Source: Mycolicibacterium rufum (GTDB taxonomy: Bacteria > Actinomycetota > Actinomycetes > Mycobacteriales > Mycobacteriaceae). Taken from it: a stretch of 64,000 nucleotides of DNA. The notes beneath the pieces were generated by a model, which ran no database searches, was not told where the DNA came from, and worked only from the letters and a program-made list of their open reading frames with translations. The stretch lies in NCBI RefSeq assembly GCF_022374875.2, contig NZ_CP092427.2, forward strand, positions 2,728,001 to 2,792,000, given 5' to 3'. Positions 42,291 through 51,621 of the stretch are shown in pieces (the stretch's first letter is position 1; each line of letters starts with the position of its first letter). The translations under genes and the position numbers were made by a program.

Positions 42291-44462
42291 GTCAGCACAA
42301 CCGTCAGCGCGTCCGCACTCGCCATCACCGAGGACCATCAGGCCCTCGCCGACGCCGCCGCCGGTCAGCTGAATCGACTGCACGCTCTGTCGCAGGCCCG
42401 GGCGGCGCTCGACGGGGGATCCCGCCACCCGGCCGACATCTGGTCGGCGGCAACCGATCTCGGCTGGCTGGGGCTCGCCGTCGCCGAGGAGCACGGCGGG
42501 TCCGGCTTCGGGCTGGCCGAACTGGTCGTGGTGGTGGAATGCCTGGGCCGACAGTTGTGCCCCGGCCCCTTCCTGCCGACCGTGGCCGCGGCCGTGACGA
42601 TCGACCGGTGCGCGCCGGATTCGGTTCGCGCAGAACTGCTTCCGGGGCTGAGCTCGGGGACGACGGTGGCCGGCCTGGGTCTGACAGGCACCGTGGCGGT
42701 CGGCGCCGACGGCGTGGTCACCGGGCTGAGCCCGACGGTGCTGGGCGCCCCGGACGCCGACGTCGTGGTGCTGGTGGCCGGCGACGACGTGGTGGTGCTC
42801 GATGCCGCCTCGGTCACGGTCACCGCGCTGGAGTCACTGGACCCCACCCGCAGCATCGGGTCGGTGCTGGTCAGCGACGTCACGGTGCCCGCGCAGCGGG
42901 TACTGCGCGGCGCGGCCCGCGACGCCCGCACGGTGTTCCGGATCCTGGCCGCCGCCGAGGGTGTGGGCGTGAGCTGGGCCGCACTGGAGATGGCGGTGGC
43001 CTACGCCAAGGTGCGCGAACAGTTCGGCCGCACGATCGGCACGTTCCAGGCCGTCAAACACCACGCCGCGAACATGCTGGTGGCCGCCGAGGTGGCGACC
43101 GCGGCCACCTGGGACGCCGCCCGCGCCGACGATCTGGCCAGCGCCGACTTCCCCGCCGCGGTGGCCGCGGCGCTGGCGACCCGTGCGCAGATCCTCAACG
43201 CCCAGAACAACATTCAACTGCACGGCGGTATCGGCTACACCTGGGAGCACGACGCCCACCTGTACCTGCGCCGCGCCCGCACGCTGGCCGCGCTGACGGC
43301 CGACGGCACCGACCCGCTGCTCGACGTCGTGGCGGGCCAGCGCGGGGGCCGCGCCCGCGGCGCCACGTTCACGCTGCCCCCCGAGGCCGAGGAGCACCGC
43401 ACGCGGGCCCGCGAGGCGGCCGCCGCGGTGCGGGCGCTTCCCGCCGAGCAGCAGCGCGACGCCCTCGTGGACTCCGGTTACCTGGTGCCGCACTGGCCGC
43501 CACCGTGGGGGCGCGGCGCCGATGTGCTCGAGCAGTTGGTGATCGAGGAGGAATTCGCCGACGTGCACCGGCCCGACATGGGTATCACCGGCTGGGTGGC
43601 GCTGACGATCGCCCAGGCGGGCACCGAGGAGCAGCGGGAGCGCTGGGTCGAGCCGGTGCTGCGCGGCCAGGTGATGTGGTGCCAGCTGTTCTCCGAACCC
43701 GGTGCGGGCTCGGACGCCGCGGCGGTGCGCACCTCGGCGACCAAGGTGGACGGTGGCTGGGTGGTCAGCGGGCAGAAGGTGTGGACCAGCCTGGCCCATC
43801 TGTGCCAGTGGGGCCTGGCGACGGTGCGCACGGATCCCGCCGCGCCCAAGCACGCCGGCGTCACGATGATGGCGATCGACATGAAAGCCGCTGGCGTGAC
43901 GGTGAATCCGCTGCGCGGCATCACCGGGGACGCGCACTTCAACGAGGTGTTCTTCGACGACGTCTTCGTGCCGGACTCCGACGTCGTCGGCGACGTCAAC
44001 AGGGGCTGGCTGGTGGCCCGGGCGACGCTGGGCAACGAGCGGATCTCCATCGGCGGCGGCTCCGGCGCGCTGACCGGGGTCACCGCCGACGATCTGATCG
44101 CGCTGCTGGACAGTGCACCGCAGGCCGGGGCCACCCACGTGCTGCGCGCCGGTGAGGTGATCGCCGAGACGCACACGCTGCGGCTGCTCAACCTGCGACG
44201 CGCCACCCGGGCCATCGCCGGGGCGGAACCGGGTCCGGAGGGCAACGTCACCAAGTTGCTGGTCGCCGAGTCCGGTCAGCGGCTCACGGAACTGGCCTTC
44301 GACCTGGCCGGCACCGCCGCCGTCGTCGAGCAGAATCCGCAACTGACCCGCAGCTATCTGGGTAACCGGGCGATGACGATCGCCGGGGGCACGTCGGAGA
44401 TCACCCGCAACACCATCGCCGAACGCATCCTGGGGCTGCCCCGGGATCCGCTGTTGAAGTGA
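42291..44462 (+). CDS. Fused two-domain acyl-CoA dehydrogenase (FadE34-like)
   Basis: About 723 residues made of two acyl-CoA dehydrogenase domains in one chain, the layout of FadE34 and other single-chain versions of alpha2-beta2 FadE pairs. Domain 1 (to about 355) includes VAEEHGGSGFGLAELVVVVECLGRQ, YAKVREQFGRTIGTFQAVKHH and LHGGIGYTWEHDAHLYLRRA. Domain 2 includes FSEPGAGSDAAAVRTSATKVDGGWVVSGQKVWTS. Such enzymes often act on bulky ring or branched substrates. The frame is open back to 42249 without ATG, GTG or TTG before 42528. GGAGAGG (42276-42282) stands 8 bases before a GTC at 42291, exactly where a start codon is expected, so I mark 42291; an annotation tool would probably start at 42528 and lose the N-terminus. 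Confidence 0.85.
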   Translation, partial: VSTTVSASALAITEDHQALADAAAGQLNRLHALSQARAALDGGSRHPADIWSAATDLGWLGLAVAEEHGGSGFGLAELVVVVECLGRQLCPGPFLPTVAAAVTIDRCAPDSVRAELLPGLSSGTTVAGLGLTGTVAVGADGVVTGLSPTVLGAPDADVVVLVAGDDVVVLDAASVTVTALESLDPTRSIGSVLVSDVTVPAQRVLRGAARDARTVFRILAAAEGVGVSWAALEMAVAYAKVREQFGRTIGTFQAVKHHAANMLVAAEVATAATWDAARADDLASADFPAAVAAALATRAQILNAQNNIQLHGGIGYTWEHDAHLYLRRARTLAALTADGTDPLLDVVAGQRGGRARGATFTLPPEAEEHRTRAREAAAAVRALPAEQQRDALVDSGYLVPHWPPPWGRGADVLEQLVIEEEFADVHRPDMGITGWVALTIAQAGTEEQRERWVEPVLRGQVMWCQLFSEPGAGSDAAAVRTSATKVDGGWVVSGQKVWTSLAHLCQWGLATVRTDPAAPKHAGVTMMAIDMKAAGVTVNPLRGITGDAHFNEVFFDDVFVPDSDVVGDVNRGWLVARATLGNERISIGGGSGALTGVTADDLIALLDSAPQAGATHVLRAGEVIAETHTLRLLNLRRATRAIAGAEPGPEGNVTKLLVAESGQRLTELAFDLAGTAAVVEQNPQLTRSYLGNRAMTIAGGTSEITRNTIAERILGLPRDPLLK

Positions 44463-45412
44463 CTGCGCATACTGAACCTGTGCCCAGCGCCCGACCGTCC
44501 ACGAAGACGACCGCCCCGCAGTTCCATCCCGAGCTGCGCCGCAGCGCCCGTCTGCTGCCCAAGCAGATGATCACGCCGGTGACGCTGCCGTTCGTCCGGG
44601 CGGCGTCACGACTGATGTGGCGCAACAACGAGGTCGACGGCGTCGAGGTGCTCACGCTGGCGTCCGGGGTCGGCGTCCGGCTGCACCGTCCGCCCGGCGT
44701 CACCACCCCGGGACCGGCGCTGCTGTGGGTCCACGGCGGCGGTTACGTGATCGGCGATGCCGCCCAGGACGACGTGCTGTGCCGGCGCTTCGCCCGCGAG
44801 CTCGGCGTGACGGTGGCCGCGGTGAATTACCGCCTGGCGCCAGAACATCCGTATCCGGTGCCGGTCGAGGACTGCTACGCCGCGCTGTCCTGGCTCGCGG
44901 GGCTGCCGTCGGTGGACCCGGAGCGGGTGGCGATCGGCGGTGCCAGCGCCGGGGGCGGTCTGGCCGCCGCGCTCGCGTTCCTGACCCGGGATCGCGGTCG
45001 GATCCCGCTGGCCGCACAGCTTCTGGTGTACCCGATGCTCGACGACCGCACGGTCGAGCGCACCGGTCTGGACAACCCCGGCCACCGGCTGTGGAACCAG
45101 TCGAGCAACCGCTTCGGCTGGCGGGCCTACCTGGGCGACGCCGACCGGGACGTCGCGGTGCCGGGCCGGCGCACCGATCTGACCGGCCTGCCGCCCGCCT
45201 GGGTGGGCGTGGGGACACTCGACCTGTTCCACGACGAGGACCTGGCGTATGCGCAGCGGCTGCGCGACGCCGGGGTGCCGTGCGAGGTCATGGTGGTCGA
45301 GGGCGCGTTCCACGGCTTCGACGGCATCGCACCCAAAGCGTCGGTGTCACAACGCTTCTTCGACAGTCAGTGCGCCATGCTGCGCAGCGCGTTCGCCGCG
45401 TCGACGGTGTGA
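44459..45412 (+). CDS. lipW: Alpha/beta hydrolase, hormone-sensitive-lipase family (LipW-like)
   Basis: 317 residues. Oxyanion motif HGGGYVIGDA (near 84), nucleophile Ser in GGASAGGGLAAAL (near 160), catalytic Asp in VGTLDLFHDED (near 258) and His in GAFHGFDGIAPKA (near 283). An esterase for short to medium acyl esters. The GTG start overlaps the fused FadE stop (GTGA), so they are coupled. Position and orientation between the fused FadE and the double-hotdog gene agree with lipW (Rv0217c). It is convergent with the amidohydrolase, with one base between stops. Confidence 0.85.
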   Translation: MTAHTEPVPSARPSTKTTAPQFHPELRRSARLLPKQMITPVTLPFVRAASRLMWRNNEVDGVEVLTLASGVGVRLHRPPGVTTPGPALLWVHGGGYVIGDAAQDDVLCRRFARELGVTVAAVNYRLAPEHPYPVPVEDCYAALSWLAGLPSVDPERVAIGGASAGGGLAAALAFLTRDRGRIPLAAQLLVYPMLDDRTVERTGLDNPGHRLWNQSSNRFGWRAYLGDADRDVAVPGRRTDLTGLPPAWVGVGTLDLFHDEDLAYAQRLRDAGVPCEVMVVEGAFHGFDGIAPKASVSQRFFDSQCAMLRSAFAASTV

Positions 45413-45413
45413 A

Positions 45414-46718
45414 TCACCGGCGGGCGTAGACCACCTCGCCGGCCACCACCGTCGCGGCCACGTGCTCGGCGTCCAGGTCGTGCAGCACCTGGTGTGGCGG
45501 CACCGACAGCACGCAGAGATCGCCACGCCCACCGGGCTCGATCCGTCGCGGTGTCGCAGGCGCTGACGCCTCACCGAGGAACATCGTCAGCGCCTCGGCC
45601 GCGCCGATCGCTTCGGCGGCGGCCAGCACCGCGCCCGATGCGGTACGCCGCGTCACCGCGGCCCGCATCGCCGCCCACGGATCCGGACGCCCGAACGGCG
45701 CGTCGGTGGACAGGGCCATCGGCACACCGGCGGCGCGCAGCGACGCCACCCGCCACAACTCGTGGTGTTCGGCGGCGGGCACGTCGCGCAGGTAGGCCTC
45801 GCCCCGCTCGGCGACGAAGTTCGGCTGGGTCACCACCGTGGCGCCGCACGCCGCGACCGCGGCCAGGCTGCCGTCCGGGACGACGGCGGCGTGCTCGAGC
45901 CGGTCGCCGGGGTGGCGGCCCGCCGCCGCCAGCGCCGCCAGGGCGACGACGAGTTGCGCGGCGGTGACACAGTGCAGCGCAACGGGATCGCCTCCGGCGT
46001 GCCGGTCGGCGATGAAGTCGGTGAGGGCGTCGAGGTCGAGGTCGTCGTCGTGCAGGATGCGCTTGCCCGCAGCCAGGCAGTGCACCGACTGTGCCAGCTC
46101 CCCGCGCTGGTGCGCCTGCTGCAGCGCCGCCACGTCCGCGGCGCTCAGGCCGGGGGTCGCGTCGGTGACTCCGGTGACGCCGTAGCGGCTCAGCAGCGCG
46201 CTGAGGTGCCCCAAGGGGGGCTCGGCGTGCGGTAGCGCCGATGCCCAGCCCGTGTCGGCGCTGCGCAGCCGGCCGTCCGGGTGATCGGCGAGCCCGACCC
46301 GGGCCAGGCCCGCCGAGTTGAGCATCCACAGCACACCGCTGCGGTGCTGGATGCGCAGCGGGACGGCCGGGCAGACGCGGTCCAGCACAGCGCGGTCCAG
46401 CGGGCCTGCGACGGACTCGTGGTAGCCGACCGCACGGATCCAGCCGTCGGCGTCGGAGGCGGCCTGCCGCAGCGTGCGGGCGAGGTGTTCCGGTCCGGTC
46501 ACCGCGTCGGGCCCCACGTGCAGCGAGTGCAGGGCCGCCGCGGCAGCGCGCAGGTGCAGATGGTGATCGTGCAGCCCGGGCAGCACGGTGCCGCCGGTGG
46601 CGTCGTACACCGTCTCCCCCGGGCGCGTGGCCAACCCGTCGCCGACCTCGGTGATGCGGTCCTGCACGCGCACGTCGGCGCGGGTGCCGTCGAGCAGCAC
46701 GCCGCCGCGGATCAGCAC
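45414..46718 (-). CDS. Amidohydrolase family protein (YtcJ-like)
   Basis: 434 residues. The metal-binding HxH is in LPGLHDHHLHL (near 53), later His residues in VALHCVTAAQ and RLEHAAVV (near 245 and 273) and a metal or proton-transfer Asp in ALSTDAPFGRPDPW (near 340). These belong to the YtcJ-like group of metal-dependent hydrolases, whose substrate is often unknown. The GTG start overlaps the CoA-transferase stop by 7 bases, so it ends an operon with the CoA-transferase and the double-hotdog gene. It could open a lactam, amide or cyclic intermediate (inference). Confidence 0.85.
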   Translation of the reverse strand: MLIRGGVLLDGTRADVRVQDRITEVGDGLATRPGETVYDATGGTVLPGLHDHHLHLRAAAAALHSLHVGPDAVTGPEHLARTLRQAASDADGWIRAVGYHESVAGPLDRAVLDRVCPAVPLRIQHRSGVLWMLNSAGLARVGLADHPDGRLRSADTGWASALPHAEPPLGHLSALLSRYGVTGVTDATPGLSAADVAALQQAHQRGELAQSVHCLAAGKRILHDDDLDLDALTDFIADRHAGGDPVALHCVTAAQLVVALAALAAAGRHPGDRLEHAAVVPDGSLAAVAACGATVVTQPNFVAERGEAYLRDVPAAEHHELWRVASLRAAGVPMALSTDAPFGRPDPWAAMRAAVTRRTASGAVLAAAEAIGAAEALTMFLGEASAPATPRRIEPGGRGDLCVLSVPPHQVLHDLDAEHVAATVVAGEVVYARR

Positions 46719-47824
46719 GCCGGAGCCAGCCGGCGGGCCACCATGTCGTCGACCCGCGCCGTGTGCTCACCGAGCCGTGCCGCCGGGGTGGTCACGGAAA
46801 GTGTTGTGGTGCAGAGGACGTCGCCGTCACGAGGCAGCGCGGCGTAGCGGGCCGCCACCGCGGCCATCGCGACGCCGATCACCTCGCCGCCGCCGCGGGC
46901 GTGCGACTGCAGCACCGCAAGCGCAGCCTCCAGTCCGGTCAGCGGGTCGGCGATCGCGTCGCCACAGAACGTCGGTGCCGCCGACGTGCCGCCGACCAGA
47001 CCGCCGGAGACCGCTGCGTCGTCACCGAAGGCCACCCAGTGGGCCCGCTCCCCGACGACGCCGTGGCCGGTGATCTGCACCCAGATCCGGCCGTCGCGCG
47101 CCGGCACGTCGGCGGGGCCCAGCCCGCGGTCGCGCAGCGCGGCCGGCCGGGACGACTCCAGCACCACGTCGGCGGCGGCGAGCAGTCGGGCCAGACCGCC
47201 CGCCTGCGCGAAATCCACCGCATACGAGAGCTTTCCGGCGTTCACCCAGTCGTAGAACAGCGCCGGGCCTGCGCGGGTGCCGTCGGGGCGGTGCGGGCTT
47301 TCCACCTTCACGACCGTCGCCCCCGCGCGGGCCAGCAGCCGGCCGCACAGCGGACCGGCCCACATCGAGGACAGGTCCGCCACCAGCAGCTCGTGCAGCG
47401 GGCGGGGCGCGGTGCGGGGCCGGTCGCGACGCACGGCGGGCGGGGCCGGGTCGGTCTCGCCGAGCACGCCGACCGGCAGGCCGAGCAGCCGCGCCCGCGC
47501 CGCGACCGCATGCACGCCGGTGGCCCGGACGCGCGCGCCCACCGCCGCCCACGGGTCCGGCGTGTCGTCGGCCTCGACGAGCGCGGGCACCGCCTCCAGG
47601 TCGTCGGGCCGGGCCAGGGTCAGCGCGCACCAGTCGTCGTCCGCACCCATCAACCGGGTGGCCCCGCCGGCCGACACGGTGCCCCCGCGCGGAAGGTCGA
47701 GCGCCACGGCCCGGCCCCCGAGCACCTCGTCGGCGTCCACCTCGGCACCGGTCATCGCGGTCAGCGCCCGCGCCGTCGCCCACGCCTCGGCGAGCACGGT
47801 CGCGGGGAGGGCCACCGGCGTCAT
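46712..47824 (-). CDS. Class III CoA-transferase (CaiB/BaiF)
   Basis: 370 residues. The family's catalytic Asp is in LLVADLSSMWAGPLCGRLLARAGATVVKVESPHRPDG (near 145), followed by the usual YDWVNAGKLSYAVDF and GHGVVGERAHWVAFGDDAAVSGGLVGG segments. It moves CoA between carboxylic acids. I chose ATG 47824 (MTPVALPATVL), 16 bases after the stop of the double-hotdog gene; a longer frame to 47908 overlaps that gene and is not conserved-looking. The N-terminal 120 residues are shorter and more divergent than in classical CaiB. Confidence 0.87.
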   Translation of the reverse strand: MTPVALPATVLAEAWATARALTAMTGAEVDADEVLGGRAVALDLPRGGTVSAGGATRLMGADDDWCALTLARPDDLEAVPALVEADDTPDPWAAVGARVRATGVHAVAARARLLGLPVGVLGETDPAPPAVRRDRPRTAPRPLHELLVADLSSMWAGPLCGRLLARAGATVVKVESPHRPDGTRAGPALFYDWVNAGKLSYAVDFAQAGGLARLLAAADVVLESSRPAALRDRGLGPADVPARDGRIWVQITGHGVVGERAHWVAFGDDAAVSGGLVGGTSAAPTFCGDAIADPLTGLEAALAVLQSHARGGGEVIGVAMAAVAARYAALPRDGDVLCTTTLSVTTPAARLGEHTARVDDMVARRLAPAC

Positions 47825-47840
47825 CAGACCATTGTGGGGT

Positions 47841-48842
47841 TCAGAACAGCAGACCGGTGAAGACCCAGTCGAGCACGGCGCGGTCGGGCCCGTCGTCGGC
47901 GGCGGCATAGACGATGGAGCGCAGCCGCACGGTGCCGCCGCGGCCGTCGGGCAGCGGGTCGGCGGCCTCGACCGTCAGGTCGCTGTACAGGGTGTCCCCC
48001 TCGTACACCGGCGCGGTGTGGTCGCACGACTCCCAGCCCAGCACCGTCACCAGGTCGGGCAGCAGCCGGCAGGCCTGCGCGAACGCCAGCCCGATGGTGT
48101 GGCCGCCGTACACCAGCCGCCGGCCCGAGCTGCGCGCATCGTGATGTGCGGCAGCGATGTTCAGCGTCAGCCGGGCCAGCTCGGGAGCGCTGCTGACCGC
48201 GTCGGCGGTGCTGCGCAACACCGTGCCCGCCATTCCCGGATCGAAGCCGGGCCCGGGCACCCGGGCACGGAACGCGTCGGCGTCCCAGTCGGCAGTGGGG
48301 TCGGGGGCGGGTGAGGCGCCGGCGCCGATCGCGGCCATGTCGTCGCGGTGCCCCGTCTCGACACCGTCGGCGCTCAGCGGCAGCATCGCGCAGCGGTGGA
48401 AGTCGAGCACGAGGCGCCCGACGCCGTCGATCGTGGTCATCCGCAGCGCGGCCAACCCCGTCGGCGGACGGCCGGGCCGGGCGGCGTTCTGCTTCAACGC
48501 GACCACCTCGGTGCGGGTGAACAGGGTGTCGCCGATGACCGGGAACCGGTGGAACCGCAGCCCGCGGTAGAACAGGTTGGCCCGGACCCGCTGGGTGACC
48601 ACCGTGGACTGTCCGATCGCCACGTCGCACACCAGTCCGGGATGCGCGAACGGGGCCGTCGCGCCGGTGACGAGCGTCGACAGTTCGCCGTCCAGGGGCA
48701 GGCGCAGCCGGTCGCCGAGGATCGCCTGGTGCGCCGCGGCCACCCCGGCGGTCAGCGTCATCGTCGGCGCCGCGTCGAACACCTGACCGACGTGCAGGTC
48801 GTCGAAGAACGGTCCACCCCGGAATTGGCCGTACAAAGTCAC
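47841..48842 (-). CDS. Double-hotdog MaoC-like hydratase, Rv0216 type
   Basis: 333 residues with two hotdog halves. The first half has FFDDLHVGQVFDAAPTMTLTAGVAAAHQAILGD, the second has AAHHDARSSGRRLVYGGHTIGLAFAQACRLLPDLVTVLGWESCDHTAPVYEGDTLYSDLTV, similar to mesaconyl-CoA/beta-methylmalyl-CoA dehydratases and to Rv0216. In M. tuberculosis the gene also lies next to fadE3 and lipW. It probably hydrates an unsaturated acyl-CoA; whether the standard Asp/His pair is intact in both halves is unclear. Divergent from fadE3, 48 bases apart. Confidence 0.87.
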   Translation of the reverse strand: MTLYGQFRGGPFFDDLHVGQVFDAAPTMTLTAGVAAAHQAILGDRLRLPLDGELSTLVTGATAPFAHPGLVCDVAIGQSTVVTQRVRANLFYRGLRFHRFPVIGDTLFTRTEVVALKQNAARPGRPPTGLAALRMTTIDGVGRLVLDFHRCAMLPLSADGVETGHRDDMAAIGAGASPAPDPTADWDADAFRARVPGPGFDPGMAGTVLRSTADAVSSAPELARLTLNIAAAHHDARSSGRRLVYGGHTIGLAFAQACRLLPDLVTVLGWESCDHTAPVYEGDTLYSDLTVEAADPLPDGRGGTVRLRSIVYAAADDGPDRAVLDWVFTGLLF

Positions 48843-48890
48843 AAGGGCTCATGCTGGCACCGGCGTTCCGAGTGTGTCAACATCGGCAGA

Positions 48891-50054
48891 ATGGCCGTAC
48901 ATTTTCTCGACGACGACGAAACCATGCTGGTCGACACCGTGGCGAGGTTCGTCGACCGGGAGGTCAGGCCGACCGTGCGCGACGTCGAGCACGCCAACAC
49001 CTATCCCGAGGCGTGGATCGAACAGATGAAGCGCATCGGGATCTACGGGCTGGCCGTCCCCGAGGCCTACGGCGGCACGCCGGTCTCGACGCGCTGCTAC
49101 GTGCTGGTCACCCAGGAGTTGGCCCGCGGATGGATGAGCCTGGCCGGGGCGATGGGCGGGCACACCGTGGTGGCCAAGCTGATGGCGTTGTTCGGCACCG
49201 AGGAGCAGAAGCAGCGCTACCTGCCGGCCATGGCGACCGGGCAGATGCGCGCGACGATGGCGCTCACCGAGCCCGGCGGCGGATCCGATCTGCAGAACAT
49301 GCACACCGTCGCCCGGCCCGACGGCAACGGGTGGGTGATCAGCGGCGCCAAGACGTGGATCTCCAACGCCCGCCGCTCGGGCCTGATCGCGCTGCTGTGC
49401 AAGACCGACCCCGACGCAACGCCCCGGCACGCGGGCATCTCGGTGGTACTGGTGGAGAACCCGACCCCGGGCCTGACGGTGTCGCGGGATCTGCCCAAGC
49501 TCGGCTACAAGGGGGTCGAGGCGTGCGAATTGGCGTTCGACGGCTGCCGGGTGCCCGCCGACGCGGTGCTCGGCGGTGTGCCCGGAAAAGGCTTCGCCCA
49601 CATGATGAAAGGGCTGGAGACCGGCCGTATCCAGGTGGCGGCGCGGGCCCTGGGCGTCGCGACCGCCGCGCTGGACGACGCGCTGGCCTACGCGCGGGAG
49701 CGGGAGAGCTTCGGGGTGCCGATCTGGAAGCACCAGGCCATCGGGCACTATCTGGCCGACATGGCGACCAAGCTGACCGCCGCGCGCCAGCTGACGCTGC
49801 ACGCCGCCGACCGCTACGACAGCGGCGAGCGCGCCGACATGGAGGCCGGAATGGCGAAACTGTTCGCCTCCGAGACCGCGATGGAGATCGCGCTGAACGC
49901 GGTGCGCATCCACGGCGGCTATGGGTATTCGACCGAGTACGACGTCGAACGCTACTTCCGCGACGCACCGCTGATGATCGTCGGGGAGGGCACCAACGAG
50001 ATCCAGCGCAACGTGATCGCCGCGCAGCTGGTGGCCCGGGGCGGCCTGGGATGA
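48891..50054 (+). CDS. fadE3: Acyl-CoA dehydrogenase FadE3
   Basis: 387 residues, the usual short-chain FadE length. Motifs: ATMALTEPGGGSDLQNMHTVARPDG (near 118-142), WISNARRSGLIALLCKTD, and near the C-terminus RIHGGYGYSTEYDVERYFRDAPLMIVGEGTNEIQRNVI, with the catalytic Glu in VGEGTNE. FAD-dependent; makes a trans-2-enoyl-CoA. Its position between the Rv0216-like and fadD4-side genes, and its orientation, match fadE3 (Rv0215c). The stop overlaps the GntR start (ATGA), so the regulator is co-transcribed. Confidence 0.92.
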   Translation: MAVHFLDDDETMLVDTVARFVDREVRPTVRDVEHANTYPEAWIEQMKRIGIYGLAVPEAYGGTPVSTRCYVLVTQELARGWMSLAGAMGGHTVVAKLMALFGTEEQKQRYLPAMATGQMRATMALTEPGGGSDLQNMHTVARPDGNGWVISGAKTWISNARRSGLIALLCKTDPDATPRHAGISVVLVENPTPGLTVSRDLPKLGYKGVEACELAFDGCRVPADAVLGGVPGKGFAHMMKGLETGRIQVAARALGVATAALDDALAYARERESFGVPIWKHQAIGHYLADMATKLTAARQLTLHAADRYDSGERADMEAGMAKLFASETAMEIALNAVRIHGGYGYSTEYDVERYFRDAPLMIVGEGTNEIQRNVIAAQLVARGGLG

Positions 50055-50860
50055 AGACCCCGCCGGCCTACCAGGTGCTGCGCGAACGGCTCCGCGGGGA
50101 GATCGTCGCCGGCCGGTACGCCGACGGGCTGCGGCTCCCGACCGAGTCGGAACTGGCTGCGCGCCATGGACTCTCGCGACAGACGGTGCGCCGGGCGTTC
50201 CAGGACCTGGTCGCCGAGGGCGTCGTCTACCGGGTGCCCGGGCGCGGCAGCTACGCCGCCGAGGGCGGACGCTATCTGCGCAGGCTGGGGTCGATCGACG
50301 ATCTGATGAGCCTGTCCGACGACACCATGATGGACGTGCTCGACGGGCTGCGCCGCCGGGTCGACATCGACGCCGCCAGCCGGTTGCGCCTCGACGGGGA
50401 CGTCGTGCACACCGTGGTGTTCCGCCGGCTGCACGACGGGGTGCCGTTCGGGCACACCGTCGTTCACCTCCCCCCGCCGATCGCGGCGGCGGTGTCGGCG
50501 TCACCGCATCTGCAGACCGGCGCGGTGAGCACCCACACCGTGATCGGGCTGCTCGAACCGCACCTGGGAGCTCCGATCGCCGAGGCCGCGCAGTCGATCA
50601 CCGTCGGTACAGCCGACACCGGGGCGGCGGCCGCGGTGGACTGCGCCCCCGGGCATCCGATGCTGCGGGTGGACCGGCTCTACCGCGACGACAGCGGTCG
50701 GCCGGTGGAACTGGCGGTCAGCCACTTCCTGCCCGAGCAGTACACCTACCGCGTCACCCTGCGTCGGTCGGGTCAGCCACCTCAGACCGGTCCCGTCGCG
50801 GCGATGCTGCCGAGCAGTCGCAGCGCGTCGGCACTCGGCGAGCCCGGGTCGGCGTCGTAG
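50051..50860 (+). CDS. GntR/HutC family transcriptional regulator
   Basis: 269 residues. The N-terminal winged helix is clear (YQVLRERLRGEIVAGRYADGLRLPTESELAARHGLSRQTVRRAFQDLVAEGVVYRVPGRGSYAAEGG, residues 7-73) and is followed by a UTRA ligand domain (about 95-245, with GHPMLRVDRLYRDDSGRPVELAVSHFLPEQYTYRVTL), so it belongs to the HutC group. The start overlaps the fadE3 stop. The last 79 bases overlap the convergent XRE gene. It probably responds to a pathway intermediate of this block. Confidence 0.9.
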   Translation: MKTPPAYQVLRERLRGEIVAGRYADGLRLPTESELAARHGLSRQTVRRAFQDLVAEGVVYRVPGRGSYAAEGGRYLRRLGSIDDLMSLSDDTMMDVLDGLRRRVDIDAASRLRLDGDVVHTVVFRRLHDGVPFGHTVVHLPPPIAAAVSASPHLQTGAVSTHTVIGLLEPHLGAPIAEAAQSITVGTADTGAAAAVDCAPGHPMLRVDRLYRDDSGRPVELAVSHFLPEQYTYRVTLRRSGQPPQTGPVAAMLPSSRSASALGEPGSAS

Positions 50861-51597
50861 ACGATCAGCTCCTGCCCGGGGGACGACCGCACGTCGAAGG
50901 TCTGCATGTTCAATGTCACCAGGCCCACCTCGGGATGGTAAAAACGCTTGCGGGCCAGACATTTCCGGCGGGCGTCCCGACGGTCCCACAGCGTGCGGAA
51001 CGCCTCGTGCGTGAGCAGCTCGGCCAGCACCGCCCGCGCCCGGGGATCGTCGGGCGCCGATCCGTAGGCCATCCGGAATCCGGCGACCGAGTCGGCGGCG
51101 ACCTCCGGCCAGTCGGCGTAGAACTCCCGGGCCCGCGGATCGGTGAACACCAGCAGCATCAGGTTGCCGACCGCGCCGAGCTCCCCGAACAGCGCGGTGG
51201 CCAACGGGTTGGCGGCCAGGATGTCGTAGGCGCGGTTGTACACCAGCGCCGGATTGTCCGGCCACGCCGCCATCAGCCGCAACAGTCCGGGGTCGACCTG
51301 TTCGGACACCCAGGCGCGCGGTGTGCGGGGCGTGAGCCGGGCGAGAGTGAACAGATGCGCGCGGCCGTCGTCGTCGAGGCGCAGCGCCGCCGCGAGCGCC
51401 TCGGCCACCTGGACCGACGGGGACCGTTCGCGGCCCTGTTCGAGCCGGCCGTAGTAGTCGGTGCTGACCCCGGCCAGCAGGGCCACCTCCTCGCGGCGCA
51501 GCCCGGGGACGCGGCGGGTGCCGGCACTGGTCAGTCCGACGTCGTCGGGGCGCAGCGCGGCGCGCCTGCTGCGCAGGTACTCCCCCAGCTCGCTCAC
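50782..51597 (-). CDS. XRE-family regulator with MmyB-like ligand domain
   Basis: 271 residues. The helix-turn-helix is at about 7-70 (ELGEYLRSRRAALRPDDVG, then RVPGLRREEVALLAGVSTDYYGRLEQGRERSPSVQVAEALAAALRLD). The C-terminal domain (about 95-260) is the MmyB-like ligand-binding PAS-type fold, known to bind fatty acids in studied cases, with YNRAYDILAANPLATALFGELG and the GLVTLNMQTFDVRSSPGQELIVYDADPGSPSADALRLL ending. The GTG at 51597 has GGAGG just upstream. Such regulators usually sit next to and control a divergent SDR gene, as here. Confidence 0.92.
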   Translation of the reverse strand: MSELGEYLRSRRAALRPDDVGLTSAGTRRVPGLRREEVALLAGVSTDYYGRLEQGRERSPSVQVAEALAAALRLDDDGRAHLFTLARLTPRTPRAWVSEQVDPGLLRLMAAWPDNPALVYNRAYDILAANPLATALFGELGAVGNLMLLVFTDPRAREFYADWPEVAADSVAGFRMAYGSAPDDPRARAVLAELLTHEAFRTLWDRRDARRKCLARKRFYHPEVGLVTLNMQTFDVRSSPGQELIVYDADPGSPSADALRLLGSIAATGPV

Positions 51598-51621
51598 CCC
51601 TCCAGGGTAGGAAAGTCGCGC

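Noticed and set aside
48348..48891. Upstream extension of fadE3
   Set aside because: Antisense to the double-hotdog gene; ATG 48891 gives the standard FadE N-terminus.
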